Shown here: positions 7,529 through 16,702 of the stretch, piece after piece | Numbering within the stretch: position 1 is the first letter of the stretch | How the letters are laid out: every line of letters begins with the position of its first letter | Assembly (NCBI GenBank): GCA_016710745.1 | Contig: JADJVB010000006.1 | Coordinates: forward strand, 1-16,702 | Direction: 5' to 3' | Length of the DNA stretch: 16,702 nt | Source: Chitinophagaceae bacterium | Lineage (GTDB): Bacteria > Bacteroidota > Bacteroidia > Chitinophagales > Chitinophagaceae | Position numbers and translations under genes: made by a program | Notes under the pieces: model-generated | Told to the model about the DNA's origin: nothing | The model's database searches: none | The model's input: the letters and a program-made list of their open reading frames with translations, nothing else

Positions 7529-8155
7529 ATGAAAACTTTTACTGCTGTATTATCTGTTCGTCGACTTTTACATTCTCTTTTTACATTTGGTATATTATTG
7601 TTTTCAGTCTCTGCTTGGGCGAGTGACCAAACTGAAATGGCTTCAGATGTGGCAGTTTCTTCGTCTGCCGACCTCTCAAACGATATAGAATTTGCTTCTT
7701 TGGCTGCCACGGCTAACAATAAAGCTGTATTGATCAACTGGGTTACAGCTTCGGAGCGTAATAACAGCCATTTTGAAGTGGAAAGATCTACCGATCAAAA
7801 AGATTTCAAAACCGTTGCCCTGGTTTTAGACGGCTTTGCAGCCGCAGGAACCGGTAAAACCTATAAGTTTAAGGAAGATGCGGGTGACGTGAGGACGGGG
7901 AAAACAGTGTATTATCGGTTAAAGCAGGTAGATACAGACAATAAAGTTCATTACAGTAAAGTAATGGCTGTTCAGATGAATACCACGGTTACGATTGTTC
8001 CCGACCAGGATCTGTTAAATAATAGTTCAACTAAACCTAATACAACCCAAAACAAATTGTTATCCAAACAATCTACAAGTAAGAAGGAAATAACGATATA
8101 TCGGCAGGCGGGTCATTACGACTTTCTGCTGGTATATCGGATAGCCCGGTTTTAA
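7529..8155 (+). CDS. Secreted protein with FN3-like module, no intact sorting domain
   Basis: A 208-codon frame. Residues 1-31 form a signal peptide (two arginines, a hydrophobic core LFTFGILLFSVSA, then WAS). Residues about 50-153 hold the module typical of T9SS-linked Bacteroidota proteins: KAVLINWVTASERNNSHFEV, ERSTD-KDFKTV, GKTYKFKEDAG, VYYRLKQVDTDNKVHYSKVM. The same module occurs in the type A cargo at 2787-4221. From about residue 155 the tail is N-, T- and K-rich and has no type A or B CTD. Near 8105 a shift of frame would give SLRLSAGISDSPVLMTENEL and stop at TAA 8197-8199, so the annotated end at 8155 may be wrong. It is likely exported to the periplasm or outside; function unknown. 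A good promoter lies about 180 bases upstream. Confidence 0.7.
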   Translation: MKTFTAVLSVRRLLHSLFTFGILLFSVSAWASDQTEMASDVAVSSSADLSNDIEFASLAATANNKAVLINWVTASERNNSHFEVERSTDQKDFKTVALVLDGFAAAGTGKTYKFKEDAGDVRTGKTVYYRLKQVDTDNKVHYSKVMAVQMNTTVTIVPDQDLLNNSSTKPNTTQNKLLSKQSTSKKEITIYRQAGHYDFLLVYRIARF

Positions 8156-8199
8156 TGACTGAGAATGAATTAAACTTTCCAAAACTGGTATTTGCCTAA

Positions 8200-8904
8200 G
8201 CATGACGGCAGCAGTTTTTGAACTACAAAAATGGCTTCTTTTTTTTCAGCAATCGATAAGTCCAGCATTCCTCAAAAACCATAAAAGCAAAAATGTATAC
8301 ATTGCCGCTGTTGCTTTGATCTGAATCCGGGCATTAGTACTTGCAGTTCTGGCATGAGAAAATAAGGTAAACAAGGGAAAAAAAAGAATAGGTTCAGGAA
8401 CCGGTTAACAGCGCAGGAGTGAAGGAGGCAGGGATCGGGTTTGGTTTCGATAACGGAGTAGCAAGGGTTGATGGTATTGGATCAGAACCGTATATAAAAA
8501 TATTTAAATAGAATTAACAACCGGCAAAATAATAGGTCTTTAATCACGTTTAATACCCGACCCCGGGTAACTGAACGTAAGTGCTAGGTTTACGATGTTT
8601 TCTTTGGGGTTACAGAATCGAAAGATTCTTAACAAAAGCTGCATTTCTATGCGGCTTTTTTATTGAAGAAAATGAACCGGATTTGCGGGATTGGATGCAA
8701 TCTGGAACGGATTCCCAAATTGGTCCAGCAAGATGGCTGCATCAGGAGTTTTTTAATGCAGTTACCGGGAATTTGAAACCAACCAGGGTTCATATAAAAT
8801 AAACGAATGCATAACTTTTTCTTTTGCGGGTCATTAACAAGTTAAAACCTTTTTTGATATTGACTTTTTCAGTATCGTAATCTGCAAAAATACCCGCTTC
8901 CAAA
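8200..8904. other. Mostly non-coding stretch with possible small remnants
   Basis: No gene I can support. A short open frame from 8392 to TAG 8509-8511 reads EPVNSAGVKEAGIGFGFDNG and so on, which is protein-like but only 39 codons with no start. The 73-codon frame at 8581-8802 starts inside a double hairpin (8609-8661) and shows no family signal. The only firm structure is that double hairpin, listed separately. Confidence 0.5.
8609..8661 (+). terminator. Double hairpin: GAAA-capped stem followed by an intrinsic terminator
   Basis: The first hairpin pairs 8609-8612 (GTTA) with 8630-8633 (TAAC) and 8614-8619 (AGAATC) with 8624-8629 (GATTCT), with one bulged C at 8613 and a GAAA tetraloop at 8620-8623. 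It abuts a second hairpin pairing 8634-8643 (AAAAGCTGCA) with 8650-8659 (TGCGGCTTTT), all ten positions paired with one T-G wobble, and closing on a T run. This is the form of the 3' end of a small structured RNA or of a terminator. No gene ends just upstream on the plus strand, which favours an unrecognised non-coding RNA. I find no tRNA, tmRNA or SRP RNA signature. Confidence 0.55.
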
Positions 8905-8937
8905 GATGATTAATTCAATTATTAATCTCTATATTTG
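8905..8937 (+). promoter_or_regulatory. Candidate promoter for the giant adhesin gene
   Basis: TATATTTG at 8930-8937 is an exact TAnnTTTG -7 box. The -33 position holds only GATG at 8905-8908, 21 bases upstream, in place of TTTG. The leader to the ATG at 9068 would be about 125 bases. Confidence 0.4.
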
Positions 8938-9067
8938 GTGTCTCCAATTCCTGTTTAAAAACTGTGTATTTCTTTTGTCGGTTACAGGCAACATAACTTG
9001 CTGAAACTGTATCCCGTTAACGACATCAAAGATTACCATTAATAATTCAACTTTATTAAATATTAAC

Positions 9068-12000
9068 ATGAGAAAATTTTTACTTCTCGCCATAACCGTT
9101 TTTGCGGTTACTGTAGTATCTGCGCAGGACTTTAGCAACAAAGGAAAGGACTTTTGGGTGGGGTATGGATACCATGAACGTATGAATGCCGCGACACCCG
9201 CCGGAGGCAGTCAGGATATGGTGCTATATTTTGCTACCGACAGGGTTACCAATATTACTGTCAGTATACCCGCGTTGGGATATACCCAAAACCTTACCAG
9301 CCCTGCCGGTAATAATGTATTGACTTCTGCTGCAATTCCGAAATCGGGACCTGACGCAAGGCTAACGACAGAGGGTATTTCGGATAATGGAGTTCATATT
9401 ACAAGTGACCAACCGATGGTTGCTTATGCGCATATTTACAATAGCAATGTTTCCGGTGCAACTATTTTGTTCCCCAAAAACACCTTGGGAAAGGAATACT
9501 ATTCGATAAATTATACAAATAATTCTAATACTGCTAATGCGAATTGCTGGTTTTATGTGGTGGCTACGGATACAGGCACTACTACCATAGAAATCACACC
9601 AAGATCTTCCACCCAGCCAGGCGTTATCACAACCGGTGGATGGGTAAATGGAACAACCTATACCGTTAATCTTACCCAGGGTCAGATCTATAATGTGATG
9701 GGTGTTTTAACCGGAGGTGGCGGTCCGGGCGCTCCTTTTACCGGAGTGGACCTAACCGGTTCAAAAGTCAAAAGTATTGCATCAGGTAGTGGGGGCTGCA
9801 AAAAAATAGCCGTTTTTTCGGGAAGCGGCAGAATTGGTATAAGATGTAACGCAGGTGCAGGTACTTCGGCGGATAATTATATGGTTCAATCGCTTCCACA
9901 AACGGCCTGGGGAAAAAAATATTTGACTGTTCCGGCATCAGGTGGTCAAAGTTTCAATATTTTCCGTGTTTGTGTCTCTGATCCAACCACCATAGTGAAA
10001 ATAAACGGTGTCGTAACCGGCCTGCCATTGATCGATGGATTTTATTACCAGATTCCACAGACCAATCAACCACAGTTGATCGAAGCTGATAAGTCAATCA
10101 CGGTGGCTCAGTACTTTACTTCTCAGAGCCAGTGTGGTAACGGTAGTCCCGGCGATCCGGAAGTGATCTACCTCAGTTCAGTAGAACAAAATATTGACAA
10201 AATATTATGGAATGCCACGCCTAATTTTTTGATTCTGGGGCACTATTTCAATGTGGTAATTCCTAATGGAGGCACGGCTATTAGTTCATTCCGGCTGGAT
10301 GGTGGTCCGGTGCCACCTGCGTTATTCGTTACACATCCGCAGGATGCCGCTTATTCTTATTTGCAGATGCCGGTTGGCGCCGGGCCGCATATTGCTTTGT
10401 CAGATTCGGGCTTCAATGCCATTGCCTACGGTTTTGGCAGCGCCGAATCATATGGTTATAACGCAGGAACCAATGTTAAAGATTTATCGCAGGCATTGGA
10501 ATTAGAAACAACTTATGGAATAGAAACTTCTCCATCAGTTTGTACCAATGCGCCTTTTAAATTTAAAGTTTATTTTCCAGATTCTACATTAAGTGCAGTG
10601 CCTGTGGCTATTCGATTCGACTCATTGAGTTGGAGGCTGGCCAGTGGGGCAACCATCGTGCCTAATAATTTCCCGATACTTGTTCCGGGTTCCGGCGTGC
10701 CGCCTTATGTACCTATTGATTCAGTAAACGTAAGAGGCGGCAGGCAGGTTGCCTGGTATTCGTTACCAACAACCTACTATTTTAATGCAGCCGGAAATGA
10801 TACACTTTTGATAACTGGTTACCGAAGTACTAATGAAGGATGTGGTACCACCATTGACTATGAATTTCCCATCGTGATCTCCGATCCACCTACGGCCAGT
10901 TTTACTGCACCGGCTCCCGGATGTTATTTGGAACCGGTTGTGGCAACGGAAACTACGCCTCAATTGCCAAAACCAACTTACAAACAATGGTGGGAGTTTT
11001 ATGACCCCGTAACCACTACTACAACTGTATATACAGGCAATGGTGTAAGGGTTGCAACCCATACGTTTACTACGCCCGGAATCAAACAGATAAGACATGC
11101 CAGTATTACCACGCCCGGTTGTTTAAGTGATACCATTGTGCAAACGGTTAATTTGCCGGATATACCGGATGCAACCATTGCAGGCAATACAACTGTTTGT
11201 ATAAATACAGCCCAGCCAACGGTTACTTTTACCGGTTCCCTTGGTACGGCAGAATATATTTTCAGTTACACCATCAATGGAGGCCCTGTTTTAAATACAG
11301 TTCCGAGTGTAGCCGGAGTAGCTACGATTCTTGCACCCACAAACGTGGCCGGTACATTTATCTATAATCTTGTTTCTGTCAGGAATGCGGTTCCGGTGGG
11401 AACTCCATGTACCCGGGCAATTACCGGACAATCAATTACGGTTATTATAACGCCTGATGCAACCGTAACGCTATCATCGCTACCACCTACCGGTAACCAA
11501 ACGGTTTGTATAAATACGCCGATCACCAATATTACGTATGCTGTTGGTGGCAGTGGCAACGCCGGTTCCGTTACCGGTTTGCCAACGGGTGTTACCGGTA
11601 CCTATGCAGGTGGCGTAATAACCATTACCGGCACACCAACGGTGAGCGGTGTATATCCGTATACGGTAACGGCAACGGGCCCCTGCCTGCCGGCAACAGC
11701 CAACGGAACCATTACCGTGACCGCCGATGCAACTATTGCCTTAACATCAGCTGCAGGTTCAGATAATCAAACGTTATGTATTAATACGCCATTGCTGGTT
11801 AACATTACTTATGCCGTTGGTGGCAGTGGAACCGGCGTTACATTTACCGGTTTGCCTGCCGGTGTTAATGGAGTTTATGCAGGAGGTGTGGTTACCATTT
11901 CGGGTACACCATCTGTAGCTGGTGTTTTCCCTTACACGGTTAATACTACGGGCCCCTGTAATACCTTCAGCTTCAGGAACAATTACCGTAACCGGAGATG

Positions 12001-15000
12001 GAACCCTAACATTAACATCTGCTGCGGGTACTGATAACCAGTCGCTTTGTATAAATGTACCCATCACCAATATTACCTATGCCGTGGGCGGCACCGGAAA
12101 CGGTGGCAGCGTAAGCGGTTTGCCTCCGGGTGTAACCGGTGTTTTTGCGGGTGGTGTTATTACCATTTCGGGTACGCCAACCAGTACGGCAGGCAGTCCT
12201 TATATCTATACGGTAACAACAACCGGACCTTGCGTTATACCAACGACAACGGGTACCATAACTGTTAATCCGGATGCGTCGATCGTGTTAACCTCTGCGG
12301 CACCTACCACTTCACAGGAGCTTTGCAGAAATTCAACCATAACGAATATAACCTACGCCATTTCAGGTGGCGGAACCGGCGCTACATTTGCCGGCTTACC
12401 GGCTGGGGTTACCGGGGTTTATGCAGCCGGTGTGGTAACTATCAGTGGTTCGCCAACCGTAGCAGGTTTATTCAACTATACAGTAACAACAACGGGTACC
12501 TGTGTGCAAAATAGCCTGAGTGGCAGCATTTTAGTAAATCAATTGCCTACTGCCAATTTTACCTATACAGCACCCAGTTGCGAAACCAGGGTCATCGATT
12601 TTACAGATGCTTCTGTACCCAATGTGGGTGTTTTAACGAACTGGACACCGGGATTTCGGTGACGGCCCTCCAACGAGCCCGTTACAAAACCCGAGTCATA
12701 TTTATGCTACAGCCGGTGTTTACAATGTAACCTTAACCGTTACCACCGACAAAGGGTGTGTAAGTAATCCAATTGCCAGCTTTCCGGTCACCATCAGCGA
12801 TCGGCCTTTGGCGGGCTTTATCACCCCCGAGGTTTGTTTAAGTGATACCTACGCCCAGTTTTTGGATACCAGTAAAGTAGCAGTTGGTACCATAACGGCC
12901 TGGGATTGGAATTTTGGCGATCCATTTGCAACAGTACCTAACCCCAATACATCCACCTTACAAAACCCAACACACAGTTATACGGCTGTGGGTCCTTATA
13001 CCGTAACCCTGGTTGCTACGTCTAATACGGGTTGTAAGGACACCATCGTACAGCCACTATTTGTAAACGGTAGTTTCCCGGTTGCCAACTTCAATGTTAA
13101 TAGTCCGGCTACACTTTGTGCCAACGATTCGGTTGGTATTGTTGAGGCTTCAACGGTGTTCCCCGGTACGATTACTAAAATTGAAATTTACTGGGATAAT
13201 GTAAACTTCCCTGCCGTATTCGACATAGATAATTCGCCATTCACGGGAAAAGTGTACAGGCATTTATATCCCAATTTCCAGGCACCTTTAACCCGTACTT
13301 TCACGATCCGATACCGGGCTTATTCTGGAGGGGTCTGTGTAAATGATAAACTGGCTGATATTGTTGTAAACGCAGCGCCATTGGTTCAGTTTAATAATAT
13401 GCCAAACAGTTGTTTGCTGGTACCTCCATTCCAGATAACACAGGCCAGCGAAATTGGTGGTGTACCGGGTACCGGTACCTATAGCGGACCGGGCGTTTCG
13501 CCTACGGGTTTATTTACTCCGCAGGTTGCCGGAATAGGTACGCATACTATATTATATACTTTTACTTCAACAGCCGCAGGTTGCGTGGATACCATGAGTA
13601 ATACCATTACCGTTTTGGATACGGCGCAAGCCCTGTTCTCGCACGTTACACCAAGTTGCGAGCAGGTACCAACCTCCTTTACAGATATGTCGGTAGCACC
13701 ATCTACGGTTGTTCTGGCTAATACCGTTTGGGATTTTGGTGATGGTACACCGGTTGAAAACCATGCACCGGGCGCTACATTCGGGCATGTGTTTGCGCTC
13801 CCGGGAACTTATACGGTTACGATGTACAATGTGTCAACAGATGGTTGTAACAGTACGGTTACCACACAGAATGTAACGATTGGTGCCAACCATATTATAA
13901 CTTTAAATACGGCCAATAATAACCAAACCGTTTGTATCAACAACGCCATTGTACCCATACAATATACATTGAGTGGTGGTGCCACCGATGCTACGGTTAC
14001 CGGTTTACCGGCAGGTGTAAACGCCTCAGTTGCCGCGAACATATTAACCATTTCCGGAACGCCAAGTCCGCTGGCCGGTGGTCCTGCTTTCCCGTATTCA
14101 ATCACAACAACGGGTAATACCTGCGTTGTGGCAACGGCTTCGGGTGTCATAACAGTAGAACCAGACCATACCATTGCGTTCTCATCGGGTGATACTATGC
14201 AATCCGTTTGCGTAAATACGCCGATCGATCCTATTGTGTATACTTTGGGTGGTGGCGCTTCGGGCGTTACTATTGCCGGTTTACCCGCGGGCGTTACCCA
14301 TGCGGTTGCCGGAAATACCCTGACCATCAGCGGTACACCAACGGCAACGGGTGGCCCTTCTTATCCTTATGTGATAACAACTACCGGTAACAGTTGCGTT
14401 AAAGCAAATGCTGACGGCGAGATTTTGGTGAATCCATATCCGGTACCGTTTTTTACACCTGATCAATCAGGTTATTGTATTCCCTAATGCTGTTGTGAAG
14501 TTCAATAACAGTTCAACCATGCCCGATTTAAGCGGCATGACCTATAACTGGAATTTTGGCGAAACGTTGAGCAGCACCAATACGAGTACAGCGGTTAGTC
14601 CAACTCATTGGTATTCGAGCCAGGGTCCTTTGATGTTACATTGACTGCAACCAGCACCGCAGTTCTCAATGGAGGTATTATCGGTTGTGTTAAAACGATC
14701 ATTATTCCGTTAACAACCATTCATCCGCAACCAAAGGTTGATTTTGTATTCAATAAACCAAGTGTTTGTATTGGTGATAACGTAGTCATTACGGATGCTA
14801 CTGATGGAAAAGATGGACTGGTGAACCAATGGTTCTGGGATCTGGGTGATGGCAGCAAAAGTGTTATAAACCCGGTTACGGTTACCTATACCGACACCAT
14901 TAGCTATGATATTACTTTATATACCATCAATACGTATGGTTGCAATAGTGATACCATTACCAAACAATTTACTGTTTACCCTTATCCAAAAGTAAATGCC

Positions 15001-15485
15001 GGCCCCGACAGGTTTGTGCTGGAAGGCGGACAGATTCAGCTGGAAACGGTTACTTATGCGGTTAATCCAAGTTATACCGGACGCCGGGGACTTATTTAAC
15101 TGATCCGGGAATACCAAGGCCATGGGTGATCAAACCAAAAACGGATATGACCTACCGGTTAACAGTAACGGGTAAGGGTGGATGCCAGTTGAGTGATTAT
15201 GTTTTTGTTCAGTTACGTAAGTTTCCGGTTATTCCGAATACGTTTACGCCAAATAATGACGGCATAAATGATCTTTGGAAGATCGATTTCTTAAATACCT
15301 ATCCCGATAACAGGGTGCAGATATTTACCAGAACGGGCAGCTTGTATTTGAGTCGCTGGGTTATAACACGCCCTGGGATGGAAAGTTAAAAAGGTAAACT
15401 TTGCCCTTTGATACCTATTATTATATCATTGAACCTGGTAGCGGGCGCGACCCCATCACCGGTTACGTAACAATCCTGGAAATAA
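9068..15485 (+). CDS. Giant adhesin-like T9SS type B cargo (IgGFc-binding, PKD, CTD), frameshifted in its 3' half
   Basis: About 2,140 residues when frames are joined. Residues 1-19 are a signal peptide (MRKFLLLAITVFAVTVVSA). Residues about 110-410 match the IgGFc-binding domain: ITSDQPMVAYAHIYNS, FYVVATDTGTTTIEITP, IAVFSGSGRIGIRC, SLPQTAWGKKYLTVPA. Ig-like segments follow, then four tandem ~90-residue repeats (11456-12542), PKD domains with W-x-F-G-D and H-x-Y cores (about 12645-13040 and 13725-13850), two more repeats (13888-14433) and two further PKD-like domains (14545-14945). It ends in the gliding-motility-associated type B CTD: NTFTPNNDGINDLWKIDFL (15237-15293), then a shifted YNTPWDGKLKG and FDTYYYII. 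Frames break near 11960, 12650, 14484, 14627, 15085, 15345 and 15476; the first 2.9 kb is clean. The stop at 15483-15485 assumes one extra G. The likely role is a large surface adhesin secreted with the downstream PorP/SprF protein. Confidence 0.88.
11456..12542 (+). repeat. Four tandem ~90-residue coding repeats
   Basis: Units begin at 11456, 11726, 11997 and 12273, each 270-276 bases. Each runs from D-x-[ST]-[IVL]-x-L through NQT-x-C-[IV]-N, ITNITYA-[VI]-GG, GLP-x-GV, TISGTP and TTTG-x-C. Every unit has one Cys near residue 20 and one near residue 80, a plausible disulfide. DNA identity is visibly lower than protein identity, so the units are not recent exact copies. Confidence 0.8.
13888..14433 (+). 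repeat. Two further copies of the ~90-residue repeat
   Basis: Units at 13888-14163 (92 codons) and 14164-14433 (90 codons) show the same pattern: QTVCIN or QSVCVN, an IQYTLSGG or IVYTLGGG core, GLPAGV, TISGTP and TTTGN-x-C. They are separated from the first four by about 1.35 kb of PKD-type sequence. They share features with each other (a YTL-x-GG core, ITTTGN) not seen in units 1-4. Confidence 0.8.
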
Positions 15486-15493
15486 AAAACGGG

Positions 15494-15533
15494 TTTACAG
15501 CGATGACTATTTTTTTCATCGCTGTAAATTTTT
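15494..15533 (+). terminator. Strong intrinsic terminator after the adhesin gene
   Basis: A perfect 13-base-pair stem joins 15494-15506 (TTTACAGCGATGA) and 15516-15528 (TCATCGCTGTAAA) around a nine-base T-rich loop, followed by TTTTT at 15529-15533. It starts nine bases after the proposed adhesin stop. It would separate the adhesin from porP/sprF unless read-through occurs. Confidence 0.88.
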
Positions 15534-15617
15534 GACGGGTTAACATTTTATCTTAACCATTTTGACTGAATTTTATAAAACGGAAAATTGCATAGCCAAG
15601 CGAAAAAAGTTGATAGC

Positions 15618-16637
15618 ATGAAAAGATTCTTTTTAATACCGGTTTCATTTGTTTGATACAGTTTAGCGCTTATGCCCAGGCTAAACCGTTTTATACGCAG
15701 TACGTACTGAACAATTATATCCTCAATCCCGGGATTACCGGTATTGAAAATTACACGGATATAAAACTGAGTTACCGCAATCAATGGGCGGGTATTTCGG
15801 GATCGCCGGTAACCACTTATTTAAGCGTTCACGGTCCGTTGGGTAAAAAGACCTGCGTACCAATGCCACTTCTTTCCGGTGCCGGGTGAACATCCCGGCG
15901 GGCCAAAAGCCTGGGATGAATATGCGGTTTCGCCTGCTCATCATGGCATTGGATTACAGGTGATCAACGACCGGGCCGGATATATAAGCCGATGGTCGGC
16001 AGCTGTGTCGTATGCGTATCATCAACCTTTGACCACCAAAACCAGCCTGGCAGCGGGTTTAAATGTTGGCCTATCCAGCGTAAGTTTAGACCGGTCGAAA
16101 ATAGAATGGGGAGTCTTGATCCCAACGACCCGGCGATTAGTTACAATAACGGATCCATCAGCAAGATAAAACCCGAATTGGGCGTCGGTATCTGGTTATA
16201 CTCGGTATTTTTAGGTATTTCGGTACTCAATATTATTCGGCAAAGCCAAGTTTGTTAAAGACGCCAACTATGGCGAAACTTTTACACCCAATTATTTTGC
16301 CAGCGCAGGTTACCGCTTTGCGTTATCACCCGATATATCCTTGCTGCCATCGGCGATGGTTCAATACTGGCAACCTCAATTAACCTCTATTCACGCAAAT
16401 GTAAAATTACAGTACCGGGATTTTTATGGATAGGGGCGGTTATCGATTAGGAGACTGGTTGGCGGTTATTCGGGGATGATCGGTGTAAATGTTTCCTATT
16501 ACGTTCAACGTAAGTTATGCCTACGAGCATGCATCCAGTTCACGCCTGCAGGCCTATACCAAGGGTACACACGAAGTGCTGGTCGGTTTTTGATCGGGAA
16601 CAAATATGGAAGCAGTTGTCCGCGGAATATTTGGTGA
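15618..16637 (+). pseudogene. PorP/SprF family type IX secretion membrane protein, frameshifted
   Basis: PorP/SprF-like proteins are outer-membrane barrels that work with the type IX system; SprF of Flavobacterium johnsoniae is needed for secretion of SprB. The ATG at 15618 opens a signal peptide (MKRFFLIPVSF, then after a frame change IQFSAYAQ). The family opening follows: KPFYTQYVLNNYILNPGITG, then YRNQWAGISGSPVTTYLSVH. Later frames give HHGIGLQVINDRAGYISRWS, SLAAGLNVGLSSVSLDRSKI, DPNDPAISYNN, ISVLNII, FTPNYFASAGYRFAL, and a terminal EVLVGFLIGNKYGSSCPRNI with TGA at 16635-16637. The length of about 340 residues is normal. Frame breaks lie near 15653, 15865, 16110, 16215, 16430 and 16500. 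Its place 130 bases after a type B cargo gene is the usual arrangement. Confidence 0.87.
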
Positions 16638-16647
16638 GGATAAGGAG

Positions 16648-16675
16648 TTAGCTTTTAGCTGTTAGTCATTAGCGT
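16648..16675 (+). repeat. Heptamer array of TTAGNNN units after porP/sprF
   Basis: Four in-phase 7-base units (TTAGCTT, TTAGCTG, TTAGTCA, TTAGCGT) start ten bases after the porP/sprF stop. The period and position copy the arrays after pyrR and pyrB, but the unit sequence differs. Sequence from 16676 to the window end shows nothing else. Confidence 0.6.
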
Positions 16676-16702
16676 TTAAAAAGCTCCGTTGCTGAACCTA
16701 AG

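Noticed and set aside
8520..8640. Possible tRNA ending before the terminator hairpin
   Set aside because: There is no T-arm GTTCGA consensus, no acceptor stem and no anticodon arm that can be folded; only the GAAA hairpin and terminator are real.
8581..8802. 73-codon plus-strand frame
   Set aside because: It runs straight through a double hairpin with terminator features and resembles no protein I know. A structured RNA or terminator explains the first part better.
10763..14327. Several 60-170 codon frames on the minus strand and in other plus frames across the adhesin gene
   Set aside because: They lie opposite or out of frame to a strongly supported coding region. Their repeated look simply mirrors the repeat units, and they have no domain of their own.

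Overview
The window looks like chromosomal DNA from a Bacteroidota bacterium, most likely a Sphingobacteriaceae member (Mucilaginibacter/Pedobacter-like). The evidence is a type IX secretion system (T9SS) cargo gene with a type A C-terminal signal, a giant cargo gene with a gliding-motility-associated (type B) C-terminal domain followed by a PorP/SprF gene, matches to the Bacteroidota promoter form TTG-N19-TAnnTTTG, and very AT-rich intergenic DNA. This is inference from gene content; there is no rRNA or tRNA to place it further.

Layout. 1-2750 (+): a housekeeping block of pyrR, pyrB, coaD and a hotdog-fold thioesterase, with period-7 repeat arrays in the gaps on both sides of pyrB. 2787-4980 (-): a T9SS type A secreted protein, a coding remnant just upstream of it, and a Nudix hydrolase. 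4994-6013 (+): pyrE, divergent from the Nudix gene, then a small exported heavy-metal-associated (HMA) protein. 6060-6518 (-): a LEA type 2 lipoprotein. 6519-7528: a long AT-rich gap holding a good promoter candidate. 7529-8155 (+): a secreted protein sharing an FN3-like module with the type A cargo. 8200-9067: a mostly non-coding stretch with a double hairpin. 9068-15485 (+): a giant adhesin-like protein (IgGFc-binding domain, six ~90-residue repeats, PKD domains, type B CTD), a strong terminator, and then porP/sprF at 15618-16637.

How the genes work together. pyrR, pyrB and pyrE serve de novo pyrimidine synthesis and its control. coaD serves coenzyme A synthesis. The giant protein and its downstream PorP/SprF partner form a typical T9SS type B cargo/partner pair for surface display or gliding-type adhesion.

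Reading frames. Nearly every gene is interrupted by single-base insertions or deletions, yet the protein family stays readable when the frames are joined. Essential genes (coaD) and conserved ones (pyrB, pyrE) are hit as hard as accessory ones, while 5136-6013, 9068-11950 and 12808-14480 are clean. I therefore think most frameshifts are sequencing or assembly errors and not decay. Entries are typed 'pseudogene' where the frame is shattered and 'CDS' where a long intact frame remains, and each says where it breaks. I found no CRISPR array, transposase, phage gene, rRNA or recognisable tRNA, and no clear novel defence or enzymatic system. The least ordinary signal is the set of heptamer arrays.
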